Origin: an uncultured Paracoccaceae bacterium
Lineage (GTDB): Bacteria > Pseudomonadota > Alphaproteobacteria > Rhodobacterales > Rhodobacteraceae
DNA: 64,000 nt
Reading direction: 5' to 3'
NCBI GenBank assembly: GCA_951812305.1
Contig: CATOSB010000008.1
Span: forward strand, 620,001 to 684,000
Below are positions 1 through 8,393 of the stretch, in pieces (position 1 is the stretch's first letter; every line of letters begins with the position of its first letter). Position numbers and translations under genes: made by a program. The notes below the pieces were generated by a model. The model was not told where the DNA came from, searched no databases, and saw only the letters and a program-made list of their open reading frames with translations.

Positions 1-414
1 TGGCCACCCTCGAAACGCGCCGGTCGGGACGGCGGGCAGACACTTGTCAAATCCGGGCGTCTGGGATCGTCGGTCACCCACCGCGTCGACGCGACCGGCG
101 TCGATGTCGGCACCAATGTCATCTATGCCGCGATCCACCAGTTCGGCGGCACCATCAAACAGAAGGCCCGCCGCCAGACGCTGGCCTTCCGCCGCGTGAA
201 GACCGCCTCGGGTGCCTATGTGATGCGCTTTGCCTCGCGCAAGAGTACCCGGGCGCGCAAGGCGGGCACGGTACGTGTGGCATTCGCCGAAATCGGCGCC
301 CGCGAGATCGCCATGCCGGCCCGGCCCTTCCTGGGGCTTGATGCGTCTGATCGCGATGCGGTGCTGGAGATTGCGGCGCGTGCGATCAGCCGGGCCGCAG
401 GAGCCACGTCATGA
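1..414 (+). CDS. Phage virion morphogenesis protein (Mu gpG-like), 5' truncated by window edge
   Basis: The open frame runs from base 1 without a start and gives about 137 residues. It contains the pattern typical of the family (Phage_tail_S, Mu gpG-like): SGRLGSSVTHRVD, then VIYAAIHQFGGTI, then a C-terminal ARPFLGL. These proteins act in tail completion or head-tail joining. The stop overlaps the next start as ATGA at 411-414, implying translational coupling with the following tail gene. Confidence 0.75.
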   Translation, partial: WPPSKRAGRDGGQTLVKSGRLGSSVTHRVDATGVDVGTNVIYAAIHQFGGTIKQKARRQTLAFRRVKTASGAYVMRFASRKSTRARKAGTVRVAFAEIGAREIAMPARPFLGLDASDRDAVLEIAARAISRAAGATS

Positions 415-923
415 CCCGGCTGGAGACACCCCACACCGCACCCGATCCGGGCCTGCTGATCTGCGATGCGCTGACCGAGCATCTGGCACCGCTCGCCGGT
501 CCCGGCCGTCCGTTTCGCCGCGTGATCGGCTTGCTGGATGCGGCGGCCGAGACCACGCTCAAACCACCCGTCCTGGCGGTGGTGCCGGCGGCGTTTTCCG
601 CCGGACCCAACCGCACCGGCCGGGCCGGCGCGCTGCAAGAGGTCACGCTGACCATCGCCACCACGATCCTGATCGCCGCCCCGGACGATCCGCGCGGCAG
701 GAAGACCCGATCCCGGGGCCGCCTGGCGGAGCTTCTGGGCCCGGTGCGCAGGCGGCTTCTCGGCTGGTGCCCCGACCCCTGCGCCGGTGTTCCGGGCCGC
801 CCGGCCCCGCTGGCGCTGGTCTCCGGGCGTTTGCTGGAGATCGAGGCCGGACGCGTGGTCTGGCAGGACGAATGGGCGGCCAAATACTGGATACATGCCC
901 AGCCACCAGAGGATACATTATGA
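411..923 (+). CDS. Tail terminator-like phage protein (Gp37/DUF1834 type)
   Basis: A 170-residue protein placed between the gpG-like protein and the tail tube, where siphovirus tail terminators normally sit. It has an alpha/beta pattern, with a long hydrophobic stretch around residues 85-95 (LTIATTILIAAP) and a C-terminal VWQDEWAAKYWI segment resembling the end of Gp37-type proteins. Start and stop both use ATGA overlaps with neighbours. The role is inferred from position and weak motif resemblance. Confidence 0.6.
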   Translation: MTRLETPHTAPDPGLLICDALTEHLAPLAGPGRPFRRVIGLLDAAAETTLKPPVLAVVPAAFSAGPNRTGRAGALQEVTLTIATTILIAAPDDPRGRKTRSRGRLAELLGPVRRRLLGWCPDPCAGVPGRPAPLALVSGRLLEIEAGRVVWQDEWAAKYWIHAQPPEDTL

Positions 924-1708
924 TCAGCAATCATCGAGACAACATCATCGTCGGGGCGGGAGATTTATATTTCGCGCCCCTTGAACCCGGCGGGGCCCTG
1001 GGCGCGGAGCGCCATCTCGGCCATGTCAGCCAGGCCACGCTCGCCATTCAGGAGGAGCGCGTCACGGTGCAATCCTCCTCGGGCCCGCCGCGCACGCTGG
1101 TCGATGCCGTCCGCTCGGTCACCCGCACCATCACGATGACCTTGAACGACATGTCGCTCGCCAACCTTGCCGCCTTTCTCGGCTCGGACGCCGCCCTGCC
1201 GCGCCCGGAGGAGGCGGTCAAGGATGACGAGATCGCCGTGGCCGCGATCGAGACCGGGCCCTGCTACGGCCTGCCAGGCGCGCGCGGACGCAAGGTCAAG
1301 GATCTGGTGGTCTACAAGGCGAAAAACAAGGCCGGCACCAAGCTGGCGGTCGGCACCCATTACCGCGCCGAGGAGAGTCACGGCCGCCTCCGGCTCCTGC
1401 AATCCGACGGCGGTGCCGCAAACGGCGATACGCTCTATGCCAGCTACACCGTGACCAAAGGCGAGCGCCTGGCGATCGACCACCCGCAACCGGTGCGCGG
1501 CGCGCTGCGCTATATCGAGCTCTCGCCCGATATCGTCCCTGACAGCCATGGGCGGCATTACTACGCGCCGCTCGTCTCGCTGCGCCCCGCCGGCGATCTG
1601 TCGCTCATCGGTCAGGATATCCAGGGACTGCAGATCGCCGCGCTCATCCTCCAGCCGGCGGATTGCGGCGCCGCCCTCATCGTCGATGGAGAGCCCCTTG
1701 GCACGTAA
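920..1708 (+). CDS. Major tail tube protein
   Basis: 262 residues from the ATG at 920, which overlaps the preceding stop. The N-terminus (NIIVGAGDLYFAPL) and the region VTRTITMTLNDMS match the style of phage tail tube subunits, and gene order (terminator, tube, chaperone, tape measure) supports it. The open frame continues far upstream (from 230), but that portion overlaps two real genes in another frame, so the internal ATG is chosen. The C-terminal 23 bases overlap the next gene. Confidence 0.7.
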   Translation: MISNHRDNIIVGAGDLYFAPLEPGGALGAERHLGHVSQATLAIQEERVTVQSSSGPPRTLVDAVRSVTRTITMTLNDMSLANLAAFLGSDAALPRPEEAVKDDEIAVAAIETGPCYGLPGARGRKVKDLVVYKAKNKAGTKLAVGTHYRAEESHGRLRLLQSDGGAANGDTLYASYTVTKGERLAIDHPQPVRGALRYIELSPDIVPDSHGRHYYAPLVSLRPAGDLSLIGQDIQGLQIAALILQPADCGAALIVDGEPLGT

Positions 1709-2240
1709 ACCCGCAAAACCCCGAAAACCCCGAAAAGCACGAAACATCACACCAAAGCCCGCCCCGGCATCCGATGCCAAGGCGCTCGAGATCCTCGATC
1801 CCGATATCGCGCTCGAGGTGGCCGATCCGGACACCGGGAAACCGGTGCAGATCACGGTGCGCGAGTTCCGGTTCCGCGAGGGGCTCGAGATCCGCGCGCT
1901 GGCCGGGCCGCTGATTGCCGACCTGGCGGCACAAGTGGGCGACGAGGCCGAGCCTTCGGGCGGCGTGGTAGAGGCGGCGCTTGCCGCTCATGGCGATCTC
2001 TGGCTGGAGATTGCGGCCCGCGCTTGCGGGCGCGAGGTGGACTGGCTGGCCCGGCTCCGGGACGCGGATGCGGCAAAGGTTTCGGGCGCGCTCTGGCAGG
2101 CGAACATGGGTTTTTTCGTGCGCCACATCGTGGCCGAGGCCGGGCCGGGATGGATGGCACGCCTGTCGGCCTCGCAGACATCCTCGCAACCCTTGCCGCC
2201 GAGGGGCACGGAGACATCCGATCCCTCCCGGACACATTGA
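1686..2240 (+). CDS. Tail assembly chaperone, short form (lambda gpG analogue)
   Basis: 184 residues from the ATG at 1686, inside the end of the tube gene. The first 30 residues are Lys/Arg/Pro-rich, followed by an acidic alpha-helical domain (VREFRFREGLEIRALAG, AARACGREVDWLARL). It lies directly before the tape measure, where siphoviruses encode a chaperone made in two forms by -1 frameshifting. A slippery heptamer at 2108-2114 lies in the correct phase, and the -1 frame stays open to 2344. The zero-frame tail after the heptamer is low-complexity, as expected if it is not the conserved product. Confidence 0.65.
   Translation: MESPLARKPAKPRKPRKARNITPKPAPASDAKALEILDPDIALEVADPDTGKPVQITVREFRFREGLEIRALAGPLIADLAAQVGDEAEPSGGVVEAALAAHGDLWLEIAARACGREVDWLARLRDADAAKVSGALWQANMGFFVRHIVAEAGPGWMARLSASQTSSQPLPPRGTETSDPSRTH
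2108..2114 (+). promoter_or_regulatory. Programmed -1 ribosomal frameshift heptamer GGGTTTT
   Basis: In the zero frame the codons are ATG GGT TTT TTC, so the heptamer reads G GGT TTT, an exact X XXY YYZ arrangement. Slipping back one base re-pairs as GGG TTT and enters the frame that is open to 2344. This parallels the GGGAAAG site of phage lambda G/GT. The run continues as TTTTTT, which could also promote slippage. Confidence 0.65.
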
Positions 2241-2344
2241 CATGGCGGCAGATCATGCTCCTGTGGCAGGCCGGCGAGACCCGGCGCGCCCGCGAGGCGC
2301 AGACCCTTGCCACGGCGCTGGCGGCAGGCCTGCTGACACGGTGA
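2114..2344 (+). CDS. Tail assembly chaperone -1 frame extension (lambda T analogue)
   Basis: After the slip the frame adds about 76 residues including GLADILATLAAEGHG, LTWRQIMLLWQ and AREAQTLATALAAG, an amphipathic helical composition with a T-L-x-W-x-Q-I motif seen in tail chaperone C-termini. It ends 7 bases before the tape measure ATG. An alternative is independent initiation at ATG 2150 (MDGTPVGL), but the ribosome site there is poor. The frameshift interpretation is inference from phase, position and family precedent. Confidence 0.6.
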   Translation, partial: FRAPHRGRGRAGMDGTPVGLADILATLAAEGHGDIRSLPDTLTWRQIMLLWQAGETRRAREAQTLATALAAGLLTR

Positions 2345-2351
2345 CGCCGGC

Positions 2352-5300
2352 ATGAGTGGCGATCTGGACCTCGCCCTGCGGATCCGCGCCGATCTGGATC
2401 AGGCACGCGCCGAATTGCGCCGCTTGCGCGCGGAGACCGGGCAGGCCGGCACCACCGCGCGAACCGCGGGGCGGGGCTATGAGCAGGCTGCCTCGGGCAT
2501 CGCCCGCAGCACCACCGCCGCCCGCGGCGCCGCCACCGCACAGGAGCGGCTCACCCGGGCCACCCGGGCCGGGGCGGCGGCCACTGCCGGACAGGCGACA
2601 GCCGCGCAGCATGCGGCGCGCGCCGCGCGGGAGTTGAGCGCAGTGCGGGAGCGCGTAAGTGCGGCGGATACCAAGGCCGCCCGAGCGGCGCTGAAGCTGG
2701 CCGTGTACCGTGATCGCGCGGCACGGGAGGCGCTGCGTGTGGCGCGGGCGGAGACCTCCGCGGTTATGGCCACCCAGCGCGCCGCGCGGACCGCATTGCA
2801 GGCCGCCACCGCGCAGGAGCGGCTCACCCGGGCCACCCGGGCCGGGGCTGCGGCGGGCCTGGCCCATCGCCAGGCTATGGGGGCCAGCCGGGCCTCCCTG
2901 ATCAATGTCGGCTACCAGGTGCAGGACGTGGCGGTGCAGATGGCCTCCGGCACCGCGGCCTCCCGCGCGCTCAGCCAGCAGTTGCCGCAGTTGCTGTCGG
3001 GGTTCGGGCTTCTTGGTGTCGTCCTCGGCACCGCCTCGGCCGTGCTCATCCCCCTGGCCGGGCATCTCTTCGGCGCCGGCGAGGCGGCCGAAGAGGCTGG
3101 CAACGCCACCGACCGGCTGGCCGACAGCACCGACCGGCTGCGCGGCCTGCAAGATCTGCGCGGCGATCTCGACGCCATTCGCGAAAAATACGGCGAAGTG
3201 ACGGCCGGGGTCTACGCGCTCATCGCCGCCGAGCGGGAGATTGAACGCCGCGCCAGCGCCCGTGCCGCCCGGCAGGCGGTCGAGGACATTCTGTCCGGCG
3301 ATCTCGCCGCCAAGACGCTCGACAGGACCGCATATTCCGCCCGTGCCGCCGGGGAGAAAGCCGCGCTGGAGTTTGCAGAAGCGTTCCGGCAGCATGTTGC
3401 CCACGCCGGCGATGCGGAGGCTTTTGGCCGGAAGTATAATGCTGCGATCCAGCCATGGTCACGGGTCAACCCGCGCGATGTTCTCTACCAGTTCGGATTT
3501 GCGGATATTGCCGACGAGGCGAAAGCCGCCGGTGTCTCCGTAGAGGCGCTGGCGCTGGCCGTCTTTGACCTGCAAACGAATTCCGACTTTGTCGGGGATA
3601 AGATCGCAGAGCGCCTGAATCTGGCGGAGGCGGGCTTTGAGAAGCTGGCCGCGAAGACGGGTCTGAGCGTCGACGCCGTCAGAGAGGTCGGCGCGGCGCT
3701 TGAGGCGCTCCGCGACGCGGACGGGATCAAGGCCCAGCAGGAGGCCGCCACAAGGCTGCGCCATGCGCTCCGCGCCGCCGCCAATGCGGCCCCAGACCTT
3801 ACGGATGATCAGCAAGCCCAGAACGATCAGCTGCTGGGTGACGTGGTGGATCTCGAGGGCCATCTGCGTGAATTGCTCGCAACCGATGGCCGCAACCCGG
3901 GCCTCGACACGATGTCCGAGCAGGCGCGCACGCTGGCCGAAGAATTCGAACGCGCCCTGGCCGCGCTCGATGGGCTCGCCGCCGGGGCAAGCCATGGCCT
4001 CGCGATCGCGCGCATCCGTGCCGCGACCGTAGGCCAGCCGGTGCAGAGGGCCCGCGCGGAGGCGCTGCATGACGCCGAGGGCAATATCGCCGCCGCGGAG
4101 GCCAGCCTCCGGGGCCAGGGCGTGGACAGCGGCATAATTCAACAGATATTGCGGGACCGGCGGCTTGCAGCGCAAACCACTGCCGACGAAGCCGCCGAGG
4201 AGGCCCGCCTCAATCAGCAAACCGCCGCCGCGGAGGCCGCACTGCGCAAGGCCCGGCGCGGCGGTGGCGGGCGCGGCGGTGGCGGGCGCGGCGGTGGCGG
4301 GCGCGGCGCCGATCCCACCGCGACGCTGGAGCGCCGGCTCGAGGGTTATGTCCGCACCGCCGAGCGCGCCCGGGTGTCGCTGCAGGGCCTGGGCGAGGTC
4401 GAGGAGGCCCGCGCCATTGCGGCGGCCGAGGCCGCACATCTCGCCGAGGCGGCCATCGCCAAAGTGGGCGACGCACCCGGCGCCGCCGCGCAGGTCGCCG
4501 GGATCCGCGCGCTTGAGACCGCGCTGATCGCGGCGGCAACCGAGGCCGCGGAACTCAATCGCGAGCTGCGCCTCGGCCCGCAGGGCGCCGCCGCCATGGC
4601 CGGGGCGTTGCGGGACTATGCCGAGGACGCGATCCACGCCGGCGACGAGATCGCCGAGGCCACCACGCGCGCCCTGAAGGGCATGGAGGACGCGCTGGTG
4701 GGCTTTGTCACCACCGGCAAGATTGAGTTTTCCGGGCTGGTCGATGCGATCCTGGCCGATCTCGCCCGCATTGTCATCCGCCAGGGCATCACCGGGCCGC
4801 TGGCGGATGCGCTCAGCGAGGTCCTTGGCGGGATATTCGGCGGCGGAGCCGCCCCGGCAACATCTCCGCGACCGACCGCGCGGCCGTGGCATGTGGGCGG
4901 CGTCGTCACCGATACGCCTGCACTCTATCATTCCGGCGGTGTGGCCGGGGCGACAGCGCTCACCCGCGCCCGCGAGATCGTGACTGCGTCTTCCCGCCAT
5001 GGTCCCTCGTCCCGCGAGGTGCCGGCCCTTCTCACCGCCGGCGAGGCGGTGCTGACCGCGCCCCAGGCGGCCGCGATCGAGGCGGCGCTGGCCTCGCTGG
5101 ACCGGCCGCGGTTTCATGCGGGCGGTGTTGCCATCGACCCCGCCACGATCCCGAAAATATACGAGCCCGCCGCCCCGACCGTCGGTGTGTCGGCGGCGGC
5201 GACCGGCCAGGACATCGCCGACCGGCTTGCGGCCTCCCTGACGCCCCTCATGGAACGGCTGGCCAGCGCGGCGGACGGCCCTCGCCAACTCCGCGTCCAT

Positions 5301-5468
5301 ATCGACAACCAGGGCTCCGGGCCGCCGCTGCGGCCACGCGAGGCGGCTATTGAACCCGACATCGAGGGGGCGGTCGTCCGGATCATCACCGAGGACGACG
5401 CGACCGGCGGGCCGATCAGCCAGACCATGTCCCGCGCGATCGGCAAACGCCGGGGGGATTTCTGGTGA
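2352..5468 (+). CDS. Tail tape measure protein
   Basis: 1038 residues, long, Ala-rich and helical, setting tail length and later acting in DNA ejection. A hydrophobic membrane-like stretch lies at about residues 211-240 (LLSGFGLLGVVLGTASAVLIP). The segment TAQERLTRATRAGAAA occurs twice (encoded near 2541 and 2814), and a Gly-rich linker is built from three 15-bp repeats at 4261-4305 (GGGGR units). The C-terminal third (VGFVTTGKIEFSGLVDAIL, then Gly/Pro/His-rich stretches) resembles lambda gpH-like C-terminal domains. The stop overlaps the next start (GTGA). Confidence 0.9.
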   Translation: MSGDLDLALRIRADLDQARAELRRLRAETGQAGTTARTAGRGYEQAASGIARSTTAARGAATAQERLTRATRAGAAATAGQATAAQHAARAARELSAVRERVSAADTKAARAALKLAVYRDRAAREALRVARAETSAVMATQRAARTALQAATAQERLTRATRAGAAAGLAHRQAMGASRASLINVGYQVQDVAVQMASGTAASRALSQQLPQLLSGFGLLGVVLGTASAVLIPLAGHLFGAGEAAEEAGNATDRLADSTDRLRGLQDLRGDLDAIREKYGEVTAGVYALIAAEREIERRASARAARQAVEDILSGDLAAKTLDRTAYSARAAGEKAALEFAEAFRQHVAHAGDAEAFGRKYNAAIQPWSRVNPRDVLYQFGFADIADEAKAAGVSVEALALAVFDLQTNSDFVGDKIAERLNLAEAGFEKLAAKTGLSVDAVREVGAALEALRDADGIKAQQEAATRLRHALRAAANAAPDLTDDQQAQNDQLLGDVVDLEGHLRELLATDGRNPGLDTMSEQARTLAEEFERALAALDGLAAGASHGLAIARIRAATVGQPVQRARAEALHDAEGNIAAAEASLRGQGVDSGIIQQILRDRRLAAQTTADEAAEEARLNQQTAAAEAALRKARRGGGGRGGGGRGGGGRGADPTATLERRLEGYVRTAERARVSLQGLGEVEEARAIAAAEAAHLAEAAIAKVGDAPGAAAQVAGIRALETALIAAATEAAELNRELRLGPQGAAAMAGALRDYAEDAIHAGDEIAEATTRALKGMEDALVGFVTTGKIEFSGLVDAILADLARIVIRQGITGPLADALSEVLGGIFGGGAAPATSPRPTARPWHVGGVVTDTPALYHSGGVAGATALTRAREIVTASSRHGPSSREVPALLTAGEAVLTAPQAAAIEAALASLDRPRFHAGGVAIDPATIPKIYEPAAPTVGVSAAATGQDIADRLAASLTPLMERLASAADGPRQLRVHIDNQGSGPPLRPREAAIEPDIEGAVVRIITEDDATGGPISQTMSRAIGKRRGDFW

Positions 5469-5830
5469 GCGCGCCGCTGCCTCTCTGGCCCTTCGAGGCC
5501 CGGATCGACGCCGAGGCGTTCGAGATCGGCCGGGCGGAGGATGTGCTGCGCACGCCGTTTGAGGACGGCACGGTGCGCCAGGCCCGCCGGGGGCGGGGCC
5601 TGCGCACATGGGACATCCTCGCACATCTCGACAGCGATGCCGCGCTGGAGCGGTTTTCAGGCTGGGCCGACGCCCATGCCCATCGCTGGTTCGCCTTTCC
5701 CGATCCGCTGGGGCCGGGATCCCTGCGCGTCCGTGTCCGGGGCGGGGCCGGCGGCATCACCGCCCGGGCCCGTGTCGCCGGAGGTCAACGCCGCTGGGAG
5801 TTGCGCCTGACGCTGGAGGGGCCCGCCTGA
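5465..5830 (+). CDS. Minor tail protein (lambda gpM-like position)
   Basis: 121 residues starting at GTG 5465, overlapping the tape measure stop. It is a compact beta-rich protein (ADAHAHRWFAFPDPL, GSLRVRVRGGAGG, RRWELRLTLEG). Position immediately after the tape measure matches the lambda M/L region of the tail-tip complex. No specific domain recognised; function is by synteny. Confidence 0.55.
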   Translation: MSAPLPLWPFEARIDAEAFEIGRAEDVLRTPFEDGTVRQARRGRGLRTWDILAHLDSDAALERFSGWADAHAHRWFAFPDPLGPGSLRVRVRGGAGGITARARVAGGQRRWELRLTLEGPA

Positions 5831-6303
5831 TGCCCGCCCCCGGCTTCGATATCGCCCTGCGCGCACTCGCGCCCGAGGACATCGTCCCGGCGCTGGAAAT
5901 CTGTCACCCGGCACTTGACGATCCCCTGCGCCTGGCGGTGTCGCCGGGGGACCGCGACATCGCGGGGCAGACATATACCGCCATCGCGCTGCGGCTAAAG
6001 ATGGCCGACGACCGGGCCGGGCGGGCACCGCGCGCGGAGCTGCGCATGGACAATGTCGGGCGCGAGGCGATGGCGTGGATCGCGCGGTCCGGCGGCGGTG
6101 CCGGGGCCAGCGTGCGGATCATGCTCTGCCTGGCCGACGGTGATTCCCGGGCCCATCCCCCCGACTGGGAACGTACGCTCGACGTGCTCGGCATCGAGGT
6201 TACCGCCGTCGAGATCGTCGCCACGCTCGGGTACGACCCCGGCCTCGACCGCGCCGCGGTGGCGCTGCGCTACGAGCCCGCAACCGCGCCGGGGCTGTTC
6301 TGA
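5830..6303 (+). CDS. DUF1833-type minor tail protein
   Basis: 157 residues from ATG 5830, sharing one base with the previous stop (TGATG). It contains a conserved-looking block, LEICHPALDDPLRLA then DIAGQTYTAIALRLKMADD and ELRMDNVGREAMAWI, typical of DUF1833 phage proteins that occupy the distal-tail (lambda L-like) slot. Probably part of the tail tip. Confidence 0.6.
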   Translation: MPAPGFDIALRALAPEDIVPALEICHPALDDPLRLAVSPGDRDIAGQTYTAIALRLKMADDRAGRAPRAELRMDNVGREAMAWIARSGGGAGASVRIMLCLADGDSRAHPPDWERTLDVLGIEVTAVEIVATLGYDPGLDRAAVALRYEPATAPGLF

Positions 6304-6322
6304 TCTGAGGAGGAGAAACGAC

Positions 6323-6664
6323 ATGCCGGACAGAATATACATCAAGCGCGGCGACAGCCTCGCACTCGACTGCACCGCCTGGCTGACCCCACCAAAGGGG
6401 GCAGATGCTGGGGTATCTCGCGATCTGAGCGTCTGGGCCCCGGAATGCCAGATGCGCCACGCGCAAACCGGAATGAAAGTAAAAATGACTGTGATAGTTG
6501 GCGATCCGCTGATGAGCGGCCGCTTCGTCATTTCCGCGCGGGCGGACGAGACGAGCAAATGGCCTACCGGATGCTGGCACGCGGACATTCAATTTACGGA
6601 CATGGATACAGTAAAGAGCACCGACACATTCATCATCCAGGTCTTGGAGGACATCACAACATGA
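6323..6664 (+). CDS. Phage structural protein of unknown function
   Basis: 113 residues from ATG 6323, preceded by a strong ribosome site (GAGGAGGAG at 6307-6315). The sequence (IYIKRGDSLALDCTAWLTPP, WHADIQFTDMDTVKSTDTF) is beta-rich and resembles small baseplate or fibre-associated proteins of tailed phages, but no family is recognised with confidence. The stop overlaps the next start by ATGA (6661-6664). Confidence 0.5.
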   Translation: MPDRIYIKRGDSLALDCTAWLTPPKGADAGVSRDLSVWAPECQMRHAQTGMKVKMTVIVGDPLMSGRFVISARADETSKWPTGCWHADIQFTDMDTVKSTDTFIIQVLEDITT

Positions 6665-7521
6665 GCACCATCATCTCCACGAGCCAGGGCAGCGTCTCGA
6701 TCAACGATGCCGCACCCGTCAGCAGTGAAATTCGCTCTCAGGGCGCCTCCGCGACCGCCGCGGCCCGCCGCGCGATCAGCGCGGCGAGTAGGGCCGATAC
6801 GTTCGTCGCCGGCGCAAAGGCATCGTTCCCGCTCGCCCCCAACCTGCTGGCCGACACCAGGAAATTCGCAACCCTTTGCGGCGGAAGCGTAAACACAGAA
6901 TTCGACATATTCGAGGCTCATAACGGGTCCGCCTGGTCCACCCATCTCTACAACGGAACGAAGGCCACGGGCAAAATCGATGTGGTCACGCTGGAGAAGC
7001 TTTCCGACAAAGGCATCGCCTTCGGCGGCGATCTCGACAAGGCGACCAACGGGCCGGACGGCGATACTCCCTGGCACGGATCGGATTTCCGCGTCCTGCT
7101 GTTGGATGTCAACATCACAGCGGATCAGAGCGACGGCAAGCCGGCGCGATTTTATGTGCTGCGCCAGGGCTGCCCGCGCTTTACCGGCTGGAGGAAGGGC
7201 GAGTTCAAAACCCAGGCCGCCTGTTTTGTCAACGTCGTCACGCATGACGGGGCCACCACCTTCTATCCCTCCGACAACATGTCGGCCACCCTCACGGCGG
7301 GGGGCGATCTCGAGGGCGATGGCTGGACATATCTGCACAACACCCGGCCCGGCTGGGGCGGATGCCACCAGCCGCTCTTCGAGGGCACAGGCAGCATGAC
7401 CGTGGCGCTGGCGCTGCCCTATATCGGCACCGGCGATCATGGCGGCGCGTTCATCTACGCCCAGTCGCTCGGGCGCTACACCCACGGCGATGACCGGCTG
7501 CCCGCCGGGGTCGCGTACTGA
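6661..7521 (+). CDS. Putative tail fibre or receptor-associated protein
   Basis: 286 residues. The N-terminal 60 residues are Ser/Ala-rich and helical (VSSEIRSQGASATAAARR), followed by a beta-rich domain with several Trp, Gly and Tyr (NGSAWSTHLYNGTKATG, GWTYLHNTRPGWGG, TGDHGGAFIYAQSLGRY). A helical N-terminus followed by a beta domain is common in tail-fibre tips. The receptor-binding role is inference from position among tail-tip genes and composition. Confidence 0.4.
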   Translation: MSTIISTSQGSVSINDAAPVSSEIRSQGASATAAARRAISAASRADTFVAGAKASFPLAPNLLADTRKFATLCGGSVNTEFDIFEAHNGSAWSTHLYNGTKATGKIDVVTLEKLSDKGIAFGGDLDKATNGPDGDTPWHGSDFRVLLLDVNITADQSDGKPARFYVLRQGCPRFTGWRKGEFKTQAACFVNVVTHDGATTFYPSDNMSATLTAGGDLEGDGWTYLHNTRPGWGGCHQPLFEGTGSMTVALALPYIGTGDHGGAFIYAQSLGRYTHGDDRLPAGVAY

Positions 7522-7543
7522 TCCACAACAGGAGGACAAGACA

Positions 7544-7990
7544 ATGGCACTTATCAAAAAAGGCCCGGAAACAATCGCCGCCATGGCGCTCGGGGACGTG
7601 GACCAGTGGCTCACGGAAGAGGGTCTCAGCAAGGAGGATGTCACCGTGGAGGCAAACGCCGCAGATATCAGGGCAGCGACCCGGCGCACAATACACAGCA
7701 CGGTCGGCGATACGGAGACCCTGATCGGCACCTATGGCGACGGCGTGACCTTCCTGCTGGTGGAAATCGGCAAGCTCACCGCCGCGCTTAAGGTTGCGGC
7801 CAATATCGCCGCCATGAAAACCGCCGCCACTCCGCTGGCCGACGCGCTCGACCCGCTTGTGGCAGGCGTCGCCGACGGCACCATCAAATTGCCCTACAAG
7901 GTCAAGACCGGCGGGCAGGCCGCCGCGCTTATCGAGATCGGCACCCGGATCACGAGCGTCGCCGAGGCCTTCGAGGCGGATGACGCGTAA
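7544..7990 (+). CDS. Small phage protein of unknown function
   Basis: 148 residues from ATG 7544, 10 bases after GGAGG. Largely alpha-helical and Ala-rich (IGKLTAALKVAANIAAMKTAATPLADAL). It sits between the fibre-like gene and the peptidase; its last 11 bases overlap the next gene. Not recognised; perhaps a trimerising or chaperone protein for the preceding fibre. Confidence 0.4.
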   Translation: MALIKKGPETIAAMALGDVDQWLTEEGLSKEDVTVEANAADIRAATRRTIHSTVGDTETLIGTYGDGVTFLLVEIGKLTAALKVAANIAAMKTAATPLADALDPLVAGVADGTIKLPYKVKTGGQAAALIEIGTRITSVAEAFEADDA

Positions 7991-8393
7991 GGATCGCCCC
8001 CACACTCCCGACTGGGCCGACGCCTGGGTCGGCGCGCCGGCGGAGGATTGCGCCGATCTGGTCGCTCGGGTGCGCCACGCCGTGTTCGGGCATGCCCTTG
8101 ACCTGCCACCCAGCCCCGGCAGCCTGCGCGCGCGGGACGGGGCCATCGCGGCGCTCGGTGGCGACTTTGCCCGACCGCTCGACACCGGTGAGGCGCCACA
8201 AGAGGGCGATGCGGTGCTGATGCGCGCCGCCGCCCGCACCCGCGCCCTTGGCCACCATATCGGGCTCTGGACCGGCGCCCCCGGCACCCCGCATGTCCTG
8301 CATCACATGGCCAGGCTCGGCACCTGCCTGCATCCGCTGGCGCGGCTCGAAGACCGGGGCCTGATCCTGGCCGGGCTCTACCGATGGCTGTGA
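7980..8393 (+). CDS. NlpC/P60-like tail-associated peptidase
   Basis: 137 residues. The motif EDCADLV (Cys24) with a downstream GHHIGLW (His near residue 93) matches the Cys/His arrangement of phage NlpC/P60 domains (lambda gpK-like), which cut peptidoglycan stem peptides during DNA entry. Placement directly before the J-like protein is the classical order. The sequence is short and divergent, so catalytic competence is not certain. Confidence 0.65.
   Translation: MTRKDRPHTPDWADAWVGAPAEDCADLVARVRHAVFGHALDLPPSPGSLRARDGAIAALGGDFARPLDTGEAPQEGDAVLMRAAARTRALGHHIGLWTGAPGTPHVLHHMARLGTCLHPLARLEDRGLILAGLYRWL

Noticed and set aside
230..1708. 492-codon frame spanning three phage genes
   Set aside because: Its first 230 codons overlap the gpG-like and terminator genes in another frame and lack protein-like character; only the part from ATG 920 is the tube gene.
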